From: Fundidesulfovibrio agrisoli
GTDB taxonomy: Bacteria > Desulfobacterota > Desulfovibrionia > Desulfovibrionales > Desulfovibrionaceae
NCBI RefSeq assembly: GCF_022808715.1
Contig: NZ_JAKZKX010000009.1
Span: 62,001-126,000, forward strand
Length of the DNA stretch: 64,000 nucleotides
Direction: 5' to 3'
Shown here: positions 7,552 through 15,875 of the stretch, in pieces
Numbering within the stretch: the first letter of the stretch is position 1
Layout of the letters: the number at the start of each line of letters is the position of its first letter
Translations under genes and position numbers: made by a program
Notes under the pieces: model-generated
Told to the model about the DNA's origin: nothing
The model's input: only the letters and a program-made list of their open reading frames with translations
Database searches by the model: none

Positions 7552-8163
7552 ATGACCATCGCAGACCTGATCGACAACACCCGGCTTGAACTCGGCGACG
7601 AACTCAAAACCCGCTGGAGCGACGCGCAGCTCCTGCGCGTGGTGGGCAAGGCCTACCGCAGGCTCTCCCACGTGCTCTACCGCAACGACATCGAGCTGGG
7701 GCGCAGCCTGTACCGCTTCACCACGGAGCCCGGCCGCGACGACTACCCCCTCCCGGCGGACTTCATGGCCGACTACGGCCTCTACCGCGAGGACACCACC
7801 ACCCGCCTGACCAAGCAGAGCGACGACTCCTGGCAGCAGCAGGGCACGCCCGCCGAGTGCTCCACCTGGCTGATCCGGGGCGAGACGCTGCTGGTGGGCG
7901 GCGCGCCCACGGGCTCGGTGCCGCTGACCCTGATCTACTGGCCGCTCTTCGACACCGCCACCCTGGACATGGACTCCCCCACGCCCTTCGGCGGCAAGCT
8001 CGACGACCTGGTCAGCGAGTACGCGGCCCTGCGGCTCAAGAACATCGACGAAATGGACATCGGCGCGGACACCCAACTCCTGGCCGACCTGGAGAACAAC
8101 CTGCTGAACACCTACTCCGCCATATCGCCCGTCACCGTGCAGCGGCGCGGCTGGCTGGTCTGA
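7552..8163 (+). CDS. Phage head-tail adaptor (connector) protein
   Basis: 203-residue protein resembling the gp4/gp6-type adaptors of tailed phages that join the portal ring to the tail. The N-terminus has the usual helix pattern (R-W-S-D-A-Q-L-L followed by K-A-Y-R-R-L). A middle F-T-T-E-P-G-R-D-D-Y-P-L-P box follows, as in many adaptors, then a beta-rich segment and a C-terminal helix. The start at 7552 has AGGGAGA five bases upstream; the longer frame to 7450 would run through the operator and is rejected. The gene stands alone: the next phage genes begin 4 kb away, with host genes between, and a strong hairpin follows its stop. This suggests a separately controlled, domesticated gene rather than part of a contiguous prophage. 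Confidence 0.75.
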   Translation: MTIADLIDNTRLELGDELKTRWSDAQLLRVVGKAYRRLSHVLYRNDIELGRSLYRFTTEPGRDDYPLPADFMADYGLYREDTTTRLTKQSDDSWQQQGTPAECSTWLIRGETLLVGGAPTGSVPLTLIYWPLFDTATLDMDSPTPFGGKLDDLVSEYAALRLKNIDEMDIGADTQLLADLENNLLNTYSAISPVTVQRRGWLV

Positions 8164-8181
8164 TGTAGGGGGCATGGAAAA

Positions 8182-8212
8182 GGCTGGCCCCGGGACGTTT
8201 CCGGGGCCGGCC
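8182..8212 (+). terminator. Strong hairpin after the adaptor gene
   Basis: Twelve-pair stem (8182-8193 with 8201-8212, one G-U pair, 7-base loop) starting 19 bases after the stop codon. It lacks a T-run, so it is called from stability and position only. It separates the adaptor unit from the permease promoter. Confidence 0.45.
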
Positions 8213-8442
8213 GCATCCCCCGGCCTGTCCGCTTTTCCAGACAAGCGGACCTCTTCGGTCCACAAGGTGCATAGCAATAACAATTTTGCCAAAACAAGCA
8301 CATCCGTTGTCCAGCGGGCCGGCTGAACAGAAACGCTACGTCTTGTTTTCCGTACCGGACTTGGCTGCGGGTTCTGCGCGCCGCGGCCCGATTCGCTTGC
8401 TATAGCATGGAAATGACGGATTATTTCCCTTCGTAACGGCTC

Positions 8443-8458
8443 TGGCACATGGGTTGCT
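8443..8458 (+). promoter_or_regulatory. Sigma-54 promoter upstream of the lactate permease
   Basis: TGGCAC-N5-TTGCT with the invariant GG and GC at the correct -24/-12 spacing; only one position departs from TGGCACG-N4-TTGCW. It lies 258 bases upstream of the permease start on the same strand. Sigma-54 control of lactate uptake fits what is known of lactate-utilisation operons in Desulfovibrio. Confidence 0.75.
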
Positions 8459-8715
8459 ACTTGCCCGGGCCACCGGCCCAGGCGTCGCGCCCGTCCGCTC
8501 TCGCGGACTGCGCCCGCCGGACGGAGACGACATGCCGGGAGCGCCCCACGGGCTCCAAAACCTCTGGTCCCTCCCCCGACATGCCCTGACGCAGGCACGG
8601 AGTTCCTTGTCACCATGCCGCAACCCGGCCCCGCGCCACGCTCTCCCGCGGATTTTTCCACGGGGCGCGCAGGGCCGCGCATGCGGCATAAATCATAATA
8701 GAGAAGGGAAACGTT

Positions 8716-11166
8716 GTGAGTTTGAAGTCAATCGCCTTTGGCCTTTTCCCGCTCCGCAAGGGGCTCCCCCGCACAACAGGAAATAATCGGCCCGCTCAGG
8801 GCGCGCGCGCCTTCCTCGCTTTGGCCGCCGCCCTGCTCGTGGCTGTTTCCCTCGGCCTGGCCGCTCCCGCCGGCGCCGCCGAAGAAGGCGCCCCCGGCGA
8901 CCCCTCCGCCCTGCCCGACAAGGGCGGCAACTGCGTGGCCCTGGTGGACAAGGCCCTGGCCTACCTCAAGGCCAACGGCCGGGAGAAGGCCCTGGCCGCC
9001 TTCAACAGCCCCGGCGGCGAGTTCGTGAAGGACGGCCTCTACGTGTTCGCCTACGACTTCTACGGCGTGAACAAGGCCCTGGCCACAAACCCCGCCCTGG
9101 TGGGCACCAACCTCATCGACGCCAAGGACGCCGAGGGCCGCGAGTTCATCAAGGACATGATCGGCCTCGTGCGCAAGGGCGGCGGCTGGTACGACTACAT
9201 CTGGGAGGGCCACGAGAAGACCTCCTACGTGGTCAAGGCCGACGACAACCTCTGGATCGGCTGCGGCGAGTACAAGAACGAGGCCGTGACCCTGGTGGAG
9301 AAGGCCCTGGCCTACATCAAGGCCGTGGGCAAGGAGAAGGCCCTGGCCGAGTTCAACAAGCCCACCGGCGCGTTCGTGGACCGCGGGCTCTACATCTTCG
9401 CCTACGACTACAACGGCGTGAACAAGTCCCTGGCCACCCACCACGAGCTGGTCGGCAAGGAGCTCCTGGACATGAAGGACCCCGACGGCAAGCCCTTCAT
9501 CCGGGAGATGATCGCCACCGTGAGCAAGGGCGGCGGCTGGGTGGACTACAAGTGGGACGGCTACGAGAAGTCCTCCTACGTGGTGCGGGTCGATGACGAC
9601 CTCTGGATCGGTTGCGGCGAGTTCCGCCACTCGGCGGCCAAGATGTACGGCCTGTTCGGGCTGGCCATCATCCCCATCGTCTGGCTGATGATCTCGCTGG
9701 GCGTGCTCAAGATGCCCGCCCACGTGGCCACCCTGCTCTCGCTGGGCATCACCGTGGCGCTGGCGCTGGCCGCCTTCCACATGCCCCTGCTCTGGGCGCT
9801 CACGGCCACGCTCGAAGGCGCGGCGCTGGGCGTATGGCCCATAGTGCTGGTCATCGTGGCGGCGATCTTCACGTACAACATGGCCCTGCACACCAAGAGC
9901 ATGGACACCATCAAGACCATGCTGGCCAACATCACCACAGACCGCCGCATCCAGGTGCTCATCCTGGCCTGGGGCTTCGGCGGCTTCCTGGAGGCCGTGG
10001 CGGGCTACGGCACGGCGGTGGCCATCCCGGCCTCCATCCTGGCGGCCCTTGGCTGCGACCCGCTGTTCGCCGCGCTCATCTGCCTGACCGCCAACACCGT
10101 GCCCACCGCCTTCGGGGCCATCGGCATCCCGGTGCTGACCCTGGCCCAGCTCACCAACCTGGACGTGAACATCCTGAGCTACCAGATCGCCCTGCAGCTC
10201 ACCCTGTTCATCGTCATCATCCCCATGCTGCTGGTGGTGCTCACCACGCGCAGCCTCAAGGGCTTGAAGGGCGTGGTCGGCATCTCCCTGGCCTCGGGCG
10301 CGGCCTTCGCCATCCCCGAGATGCTCGCCGCCAGGTTCCTGGGCGCGGAGCTCCCGGCCCTGGCGGGCAGCGTGTGCAGCATGGCCGTGACCATCTTCAT
10401 CGCCAAGAAGTTCTACAAGCAGGAGGGCGCCGAGGCGCAGGCCGGGCCATCCATCACCCTCAAGCAGGGCATCCTGGCCTGGCTGCCCTACATCCTGGTG
10501 CTGGCCTTCATCGTGGGCAGCAGCCCCGTGGTGGAGCCTGTGTACAAGGCCCTGGCCGCCGTGAAGACCTCGGTGACCATCTACCAGGGCAAGGGCGCCG
10601 CGCCCTTCGTGTTCAAGTGGATCGCCACCCCGGGCACGCTCATCATCATCGCCACGGTGATCGCCGGGCTGATCCAGGGCGCGAGGATTGCCGAGATCGT
10701 CTCGGTGTTCTTCATGACCGTGAAGAAGCTCTCCAAGTCGGCCTTCACGGTGCTGTGCATCGTGTCCATGTCCAAGGTGATGGCCTACAGCGGCATGATC
10801 TCGGCCATCGCCGTGGTGCTGGTGAAGGTGACGGGGCAGTTCTTCCCGATCATCTCCCCCATGATCGGCGCGCTGGGCACCTTCGTCACCGGCAGCGACA
10901 CCTCGGCCAACGTGCTCTTCGGCAAGCTGCAGGTGGAGGTCGCCTCCAAGACCGGCGTGGACCCCTACTGGCTGGCTGCCGCCAACACCGCTGGCGCAAC
11001 TGGCGGCAAGATGATCTCGCCCCAGAGCATCGCCGTGGCCACCGCCGCCACCGGCCTGGTGGGCTCGGAAGGCAAGATCCTGAACCAGACGCTCAAGTAC
11101 TGCATCGTGTACGTGGCGTTCCTGGGCGTGTTCGTCTACCTGGGAAGCCTGTTCCTCAAGGGCTAG
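8716..11166 (+). CDS. Tandem Cache-domain sensor fused to an L-lactate permease (LctP family)
   Basis: 816 residues. A hydrophobic signal/anchor segment (about 32-55, ending A-P-A-G-A-A) exports two tandem, clearly duplicated Cache-like sensor domains (about 70-195 and 196-308). Each contains F-A-Y-D-x-x-G-V-N-K, a G-G-G-W-x-D-Y-x-W turn and a D-x-L-W-I-G-C-G-E end. From about residue 310 the protein is an LctP-type permease: many hydrophobic helices, the L-E-A-V-A-G-Y-G-T-A-V-A-I-P motif, and a G-S-D-T-S-A-N-V-L-F-G box. LctP proteins import lactate, the main carbon source of these bacteria, and normally lack an external sensor. GTG start at 8716 follows GAGAAGGGA. Regulation is probably sigma-54 dependent. 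An extracytoplasmic ligand domain could gate or concentrate substrate, but that is inference. Confidence 0.85.
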   Translation: MSLKSIAFGLFPLRKGLPRTTGNNRPAQGARAFLALAAALLVAVSLGLAAPAGAAEEGAPGDPSALPDKGGNCVALVDKALAYLKANGREKALAAFNSPGGEFVKDGLYVFAYDFYGVNKALATNPALVGTNLIDAKDAEGREFIKDMIGLVRKGGGWYDYIWEGHEKTSYVVKADDNLWIGCGEYKNEAVTLVEKALAYIKAVGKEKALAEFNKPTGAFVDRGLYIFAYDYNGVNKSLATHHELVGKELLDMKDPDGKPFIREMIATVSKGGGWVDYKWDGYEKSSYVVRVDDDLWIGCGEFRHSAAKMYGLFGLAIIPIVWLMISLGVLKMPAHVATLLSLGITVALALAAFHMPLLWALTATLEGAALGVWPIVLVIVAAIFTYNMALHTKSMDTIKTMLANITTDRRIQVLILAWGFGGFLEAVAGYGTAVAIPASILAALGCDPLFAALICLTANTVPTAFGAIGIPVLTLAQLTNLDVNILSYQIALQLTLFIVIIPMLLVVLTTRSLKGLKGVVGISLASGAAFAIPEMLAARFLGAELPALAGSVCSMAVTIFIAKKFYKQEGAEAQAGPSITLKQGILAWLPYILVLAFIVGSSPVVEPVYKALAAVKTSVTIYQGKGAAPFVFKWIATPGTLIIIATVIAGLIQGARIAEIVSVFFMTVKKLSKSAFTVLCIVSMSKVMAYSGMISAIAVVLVKVTGQFFPIISPMIGALGTFVTGSDTSANVLFGKLQVEVASKTGVDPYWLAAANTAGATGGKMISPQSIAVATAATGLVGSEGKILNQTLKYCIVYVAFLGVFVYLGSLFLKG

Positions 11167-11501
11167 CAGCCCGTAACGACAATAACCGGCCGCGAAGCCC
11201 CGCTCGATGAGCGGACTCACTTCCGGAAGCCTCATCGGGGCCGCGTCCATCCGGGCGCGGCCCCTTTGCTTTTCTTCCGGTGCGCGTGGCTCCGGTGCCC
11301 CGACTGTTTTCGCAAATCCAGCAACTTCCAACGAACAGTCTGGCGGCACGATGCGGTTCGCAGCACCCAACCCGACAAATCCGGTCCGTATCTGCCGTAA
11401 TGCCGTTTGGAGCATGGCCATCCGATACCGGGCCATCCGCGTTGACCTTCGCACGCATCCGTGTGAAAGGGTGGGCGAACCTTTTGTACAGGAGTCCGCT
11501 C
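11167..11501. other. 335-base region between permease and secreted protein gene
   Basis: Contains the permease terminator (11237-11275). The remaining 226 bases up to the next gene show no conserved ORF, promoter or repeat that could be supported, although the frame is open upstream of the next gene. Confidence 0.5.
11237..11275 (+). terminator. Rho-independent terminator of the lactate permease gene
   Basis: Stem GGGGCCGCG/CGCGGCCCC (11237-11245 with 11256-11264, 10-base loop) followed by TTTGCTTTTC. It lies 70 bases after the permease stop. Confidence 0.8.
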
Positions 11502-11957
11502 ATGAAATTTCTTGTGATGCTGCTGTTTGCGCCCCTGCTCGCCCTGGCCTTCCTGTCCCAGCCAGTGAGCGTAAGCGCCTATGGCGACGATGATTACTAC
11601 CGGAACGGGAACAATTACTACAACGACCAGAACAGGTACGAACAGGAGCGCAGGCGCGAAGAGAGAGAGATGCGCCGCGAGGAGCGCAGGCTCGAGCGCG
11701 AGCGCGAGCGCGACGCCCGCAACTGGTACGACGAGCAGTGGCGTTGGCGCACGCAGCGCTATTTCGGGGGCTCCATCGCGCCCTACCCCGGCGAGAGCTA
11801 CGAGTCCTTCTCCAGGCGCGCCCGTCAGCAGTGCAACGCCCAGTGGAACCGCTGCGCCAACTACTGCAACACCATACGCGACCCCTACCAGCGCGCGGCC
11901 TGCGTGGCCAACTGCAACAACGACCTCTACGAGTGCAGCGCCCAGTTCCCGCGCTAG
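11502..11957 (+). CDS. Small secreted protein with charged helix and Cys-rich C-terminus
   Basis: 151 residues, function not recognised. Residues 1 to about 25 form a signal peptide. A Tyr/Asn/Asp-rich stretch follows, then a continuous run of Arg and Glu (about residues 47-72) predicted to be a long charged single helix or coiled coil, and finally a region with six cysteines (C-x6-C-x3-C, C-x3-C, C) likely to form disulfides in the periplasm. Start chosen at 11502 because CAGGAG lies eight bases upstream; the in-frame extension to 11280 crosses the intergenic region and has no such site. It sits between the permease and the terminase locus and shows no phage-like feature. Confidence 0.65.
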   Translation: MKFLVMLLFAPLLALAFLSQPVSVSAYGDDDYYRNGNNYYNDQNRYEQERRREEREMRREERRLERERERDARNWYDEQWRWRTQRYFGGSIAPYPGESYESFSRRARQQCNAQWNRCANYCNTIRDPYQRAACVANCNNDLYECSAQFPR

Positions 11958-12159
11958 CGTGCCCGCCCGAAACGGGCGACGCCGGATGATCCGGCGATAG
12001 CATTCCCCCTTCAGCCCCTCCCGGGGGCGAGCGCATCCAGGCGGAGGCCCCAGCGGCCTCCGCCAAGCCGCCCTCTCCGAACACCGCGCATAGACTCGCC
12101 GATACAGCCCCCTCTGGAGCGGGTTTCTGCCTCCGTCTCCTCCCGCAGGCCGACAATTT

Positions 12160-12220
12160 TCAACTTTCTCCCCACATAGCCCTATGTGGGGTGACGACGG
12201 CGCTTTCCTGAGTACACTGC
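12160..12220 (+). promoter_or_regulatory. Palindromic operator and promoter region of the terminase-portal operon
   Basis: Inverted repeat CCCCACATA-N4-TATGTGGGG (12170-12191), a more perfect version of the copy before the adaptor gene. The flanks are also shared: ACTTTnT lies before the palindrome in both. A possible -10 TACACT (12213-12218) starts 22 bases after the common ATGTGGG arm, exactly as in the other copy; it would leave a leader of only a few bases before the terminase ATG. The alternative weak promoter TTCAAC/TATGTG (12159-12164, 12183-12188) would place the palindrome on the -10. Confidence 0.65.
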
Positions 12221-12227
12221 CCGGTTC

Positions 12228-13538
12228 ATGGAAACCGACATCACCGTGCACACGGGCTACGCGCCGCACCGCTTCCAGCGCGAGATCCACGCCGGGCTCC
12301 GGCGTTTCTCCGTGCTGGTCTGCCACCGGCGCTTCGGCAAGACCGTGCTCTGCGTCAACGCGCTCATCGACGCCGCGCACCGCGACGGCCAGCCCGCCCA
12401 GCGCCTGGCCTACGTGGCCCCCACCCTGGTGCAGGCCAAGCGCGTGGCCTGGGACTACCTCAAGCGCTACGCCCTGGCCGTGCCCGGGGCCAAGGCCAGC
12501 GAGGCGGGCCTCTGCGTGGACTTCGAGAACGGCGCGCGCATCAGCCTCTACGGGGCGGACCAGCCCGACAGCCTGCGCGGAATCTACCTCGACGGCGCGG
12601 TCCTGGACGAATACGCCGACTTCCGGCCCGAGGCCTACTCCATGGTCATCCGGCCCGCCCTCTCGGACAGGCGCGGCTTCGCCGTGTTCATCGGCACCCC
12701 GCGCGGCCACAACCACTTCCACCAGCTCTACCATAACGCCCTGCGCGACCCGGCCTGGTACGCGGCCCGCTTCCCGGCCAGCGCCACGGGCCTGATCCCA
12801 GAGGAGGAGCTGGATTCCGCCCGCTCCCAGATGAGCCAGGCCCAGTTCCGCCAGGAGTACGAGTGCGACTTCGACGTCACCGGGGAGGATTGCCTCATCC
12901 CCCTGGCCTGCGTGCTGGACGCCGTGGGCCGCAACGTGGGCTACCGGCAGAGCGGGCTGGTCATGGGCCTGGACGTGGGGCTGTCGCTGGGCGGCGACCC
13001 CTCGGCCATCGTGGTGCGCCAGGGCGGCAAGGTCCTGCACATCGACGAGTTCCGACTGGACGACTCCCTGGCCGTGGCCGGGCGCGCCCGCGAATGCTTC
13101 GAGCTGATGCGCCCCGAGGCCCTCTACGTGGACAGCGTGGGCTGGGGCGCGGGCGCGGCGCACATCCTCTCCGGCTGGGGCCTGCCCGCCGTGGCCGTGA
13201 ACGTGGCCGAGGCCGCGGCCTCCTCCGAGCGCTTCAACCGCCGCCGCGACGAGCTGTGGTGGAAGGCCCGCGAATTCTTCGCCAGCCGCGCCGCCGCCAT
13301 CGACGACACCGTTCCCCTGGCCCACAAGCTGGCCGCCGAACTCTCGGCCCCGCGCTACGCCTACCTGCCCAACGGCAGGATCAAGGTGGAGGGCAAGGAC
13401 GAGCTGAAGCGGCGCGGCGTGCCCTCCCCCAACCTGGCCGACGCCTTCGTGCTGACCATGGCCCACGCCGACCGCTTCCAGGCGGCGGAAGAAACCTGCA
13501 ACCACGCGGAAGGCCCGGAGCCTTCCCGCTTCATCTAG
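12228..13538 (+). CDS. terL: Phage terminase large subunit
   Basis: 436-residue DNA-packaging motor. The ATPase half has a Walker A variant C-H-R-R-F-G-K-T (32-39), Walker B with catalytic acid G-A-V-L-D-E-Y (123-129) and a coupling motif I-G-T-P-R-G (155-160). The RNase H-like nuclease half shows Asp249 in G-L-D-V-G, an acidic Y-V-D-S-V-G-W strand near residue 300 and a final L-A-D-A-F-V-L-T helix near 420. All key residues are present, so it could be active. There is no ribosome-binding site before the ATG, which with the predicted promoter would give a near-leaderless mRNA. No small terminase gene is adjacent. The portal gene starts 8 bases after its stop. Intact packaging genes flanked by host genes argue for maintenance rather than decay. 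Confidence 0.92.
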   Translation: METDITVHTGYAPHRFQREIHAGLRRFSVLVCHRRFGKTVLCVNALIDAAHRDGQPAQRLAYVAPTLVQAKRVAWDYLKRYALAVPGAKASEAGLCVDFENGARISLYGADQPDSLRGIYLDGAVLDEYADFRPEAYSMVIRPALSDRRGFAVFIGTPRGHNHFHQLYHNALRDPAWYAARFPASATGLIPEEELDSARSQMSQAQFRQEYECDFDVTGEDCLIPLACVLDAVGRNVGYRQSGLVMGLDVGLSLGGDPSAIVVRQGGKVLHIDEFRLDDSLAVAGRARECFELMRPEALYVDSVGWGAGAAHILSGWGLPAVAVNVAEAAASSERFNRRRDELWWKAREFFASRAAAIDDTVPLAHKLAAELSAPRYAYLPNGRIKVEGKDELKRRGVPSPNLADAFVLTMAHADRFQAAEETCNHAEGPEPSRFI

Positions 13539-13546
13539 GAGACCCC

Positions 13547-15574
13547 ATGCCCATGACCGACAACGATCTGCTGGCCCTGATCCAGCCCGACATGGACGCG
13601 GCCCGCGCCTACCAGGCCGAGCTTTCGGCCGAGCGCGAGAAGCACTACCGCTGGTACCGCGCCGAACCCTACGGCAACGAACGCCCCGGCTGGTCCCAGA
13701 CCGTGCACCCCACCATCTTCTCGGTGGTGGAGTGGATGAAGCCCGGCCTGGTGGACGTGTTCACCGGCGAGTTCTTCACCTTCAACCCCGTGGTGCGCGG
13801 CGACAACCCCGAGGAGGCCAAACAGGCCCGCGACCGGGCCGACCGCCTGCGCCGCTACGTGCGCCACAAGCTCTTCGGACCCCTGGAAGGGGAGCAGCTC
13901 ATCGAGGACTTCATCCACGACTGCCTGGTGAACCACTACGGCGTGATGAAGGTCACCCAGCGCGACGACTACGACCTGACCACCGAGCTGCTGCCCGAGA
14001 TGGGCCTGGAGGAGCTGGAGGCCCTGGCCCAACAAGACACGAGCATCGTGGACATCCGGGGCGGCAAGTCCGTCACCCTGCGCGACCCGGCCACCGGCGG
14101 GGAGAGGCCCGGCCTGCGCGGGGCCAAGGCCGTGCGCCGCAAGAGCCTCTACCAGGGCTTCCACCTGGAGGTGGTGCCCCCGCGCGAGCTGTACATGCTG
14201 CCCGGCTACGCCGACCTGGCCAAGAACCCCTTCGTGGCCCACGTGGTCAGGCGCGACCTTGACTCCATCCGCCGCCAGGAGCTGGCCGGGGTCTACCGCA
14301 AGGGCAGCGCCGAGGCCCTGCGCGCCCGGGCGGACCAGCGCCGCAGCATGACCGAGACCGCCGGGGAGTACGCCACCCTGCACGAGGCGGACGGCATGAC
14401 GGCCCAGGGCGGCCCGGACGCGGCGACGCGCCTGGGGACGCCCGAGGTGTTCGTCTGGGAGTGCTACCTGCGCCTGCCCGTGGATGAGACCGGGCTGCTC
14501 AAGCCCTGCATCGTCACCGTCTGCGAGGACGTGATCCTGCGCGGACCAGTGGAGAACCCCTACGGAGGCCCGCCCTTCGAGCTGGGCTACGTCTACAAGG
14601 AGCCGCACAAGCTGCTGGGGCGGCCCGTTGCCGCCGTGCTGGACCACCGCCAGCGGGTGCTCTCCAACCTGCTGCGCAACATCCAGGACCAGGCCGCCAT
14701 GAGCACCTACCGGGGCTTCCTGACCACGGACGCCCGCGCCCGCAAGATCCTCTCCGGCATGGGGCCGGGCGACGTCTCCCTGGTGCCCTCCCTGGGCACC
14801 GTGCAGGAGCTGGCCCCCTCGCCCACGGACAAGTTCATCCTGGACGCCTTCCAGCTCACCCTGGAGGAGGTGGCCAAGGAGTCCGGGGTCAGCGCGGACA
14901 TGCAGGGCCTGGACAGCAACTCCCTGAACCACACCGCCCTGGGCATGCAGATGCGCTTAAGCGCCGGCATGCAGCGCCAGAAGCTCTACGCCAGGCGCAT
15001 CGCCCGGTCCTTCCGGCGCATCCTTGCGCGCGTGCTGGACGTGATCCGGCTCTACCCGCCCGAGGACGACCGGCGCGTGGTGGGCGCGGACGTGTTCGTC
15101 GAGCCCGGGGACCTGACCGGGGAGTACAGCGTGGCCATCGACGTGGGCGTGGGCCCGCAGGAGCGGCAGGACAGCGCCCGGCTCATGGACGAGCTGGTGC
15201 AGATGATGCTCAAGGCCGGGCTGCAACTGGGCGTGTGCGACGCCAGGGGGCTCATCAAGGCCATCAAGGCCAAGTACGAGTACCTGGACATCGACGTTTC
15301 GGAGTACCTGCGCGACGAGGCCTCCATGGACATGGTGGAGGGCCTCAAGCGCCGGGCCGACGGGCTGCTGCGCGACAACCAGGTCATGGCCAGGGCTCTG
15401 GGCAAGGGCGGCCCCGCTCCCGGGTCGCCCCTCGGAGCCGGGCCTGCTCCCGGCCCCGTTTCCGGCCCCGGAGTCGGCCCCATGCCCGGTTCCTTCCCCA
15501 GCCCCGGCCTGACGCCTCCCGGCGCCCCCCTGCCCCCCGACATGCCCTCCGGCCCCATGGGAGGCCCCCAGTGA
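13547..15574 (+). CDS. Phage portal protein
   Basis: 675-residue portal (head vertex ring) protein through which DNA enters the capsid, of the podophage type. Recognisable features are an N-terminal helix with E-K-H-Y-R-W-Y followed by the W-M-K-P-G-L-V-D-V-F-T segment, the wing region with E-V-V-P-P-R-E-L, and the stem/crown region with L-L-G-R-P-V and A-M-S-T-Y-R-G-F-L. The last 55 residues are an almost pure Pro/Gly/Ala/Met low-complexity tail, which is unusual. ATG at 13547 follows TAGGAGA; a second Met two codons on is possible. It is translationally linked to the terminase (8-base gap) and to the next small gene (GTGA overlap). Confidence 0.85.
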   Translation: MPMTDNDLLALIQPDMDAARAYQAELSAEREKHYRWYRAEPYGNERPGWSQTVHPTIFSVVEWMKPGLVDVFTGEFFTFNPVVRGDNPEEAKQARDRADRLRRYVRHKLFGPLEGEQLIEDFIHDCLVNHYGVMKVTQRDDYDLTTELLPEMGLEELEALAQQDTSIVDIRGGKSVTLRDPATGGERPGLRGAKAVRRKSLYQGFHLEVVPPRELYMLPGYADLAKNPFVAHVVRRDLDSIRRQELAGVYRKGSAEALRARADQRRSMTETAGEYATLHEADGMTAQGGPDAATRLGTPEVFVWECYLRLPVDETGLLKPCIVTVCEDVILRGPVENPYGGPPFELGYVYKEPHKLLGRPVAAVLDHRQRVLSNLLRNIQDQAAMSTYRGFLTTDARARKILSGMGPGDVSLVPSLGTVQELAPSPTDKFILDAFQLTLEEVAKESGVSADMQGLDSNSLNHTALGMQMRLSAGMQRQKLYARRIARSFRRILARVLDVIRLYPPEDDRRVVGADVFVEPGDLTGEYSVAIDVGVGPQERQDSARLMDELVQMMLKAGLQLGVCDARGLIKAIKAKYEYLDIDVSEYLRDEASMDMVEGLKRRADGLLRDNQVMARALGKGGPAPGSPLGAGPAPGPVSGPGVGPMPGSFPSPGLTPPGAPLPPDMPSGPMGGPQ

Positions 15575-15855
15575 ACCGGGAGGACCTGGAGCGCCAGGCC
15601 CTCCAAGGCGAGGAGGTGGCCCGCCTGCTGGAATGCGACGCCGTGCGCGTGCTGCTGGAAGGGCAGCTCTCGGCCCGCCGGGAGGCCATCCTGGCCCTGG
15701 ACCCCGGCGACGCCCCGGGCTTCACCCGGCTCAAAGCCGGGCTGGCCGCCCTGGAGGAGTTCCTGGCCGGGCTGCACAGCCTGGCCGCCGCCGGGGAGCA
15801 GGCCAGGGAACGGCTCGCTTCGGAGGCCAACGCCGGGAGAGGGAGGGTGCTGTAG
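15571..15855 (+). CDS. Small helical protein of the phage packaging operon
   Basis: 94 residues, not recognised. GTG start at 15571 overlaps the portal stop (GTGA) with GGGAGG upstream, so translation is coupled to the portal gene. The sequence is Leu/Ala/Glu-rich and predicted nearly all helical. Its place after a portal suggests a small virion or scaffold-related part, but nothing more can be supported. A 13-bp hairpin follows 20 bases later and closes the operon; no capsid gene follows. Confidence 0.6.
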   Translation: MNREDLERQALQGEEVARLLECDAVRVLLEGQLSARREAILALDPGDAPGFTRLKAGLAALEEFLAGLHSLAAAGEQARERLASEANAGRGRVL

Positions 15856-15875
15856 GGGGGGCACGGATTGCCCAG

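Larger units (their letters stand above)
8164..8715. other. 552-base gene-free region between adaptor and lactate permease
   Basis: Holds the hairpin closing the adaptor unit (8182-8212), then a short self-complementary pair of alternative stems (8-bp stem 8227-8234 with 8243-8250, overlapping a GGACC/GGTCC stem), an AT-richer stretch at 8266-8310, and a near-consensus sigma-54 promoter at 8443-8458. From the promoter to the permease start is a leader of about 245 bases in which no convincing gene was found. Confidence 0.6.

Noticed and set aside
8728-11454. 908-codon open frame antisense to the lactate permease
   Set aside because: A GC-rich codon shadow: His/Gly/Val/Asp-rich nonsense composition, no motifs, and the opposite strand encodes a clear Cache-permease protein.
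12863-13546. Upstream extension of the portal frame over the terminase gene
   Set aside because: Overlaps the terminase coding sequence out of frame; the portal has a ribosome-binding site and ATG at 13547.
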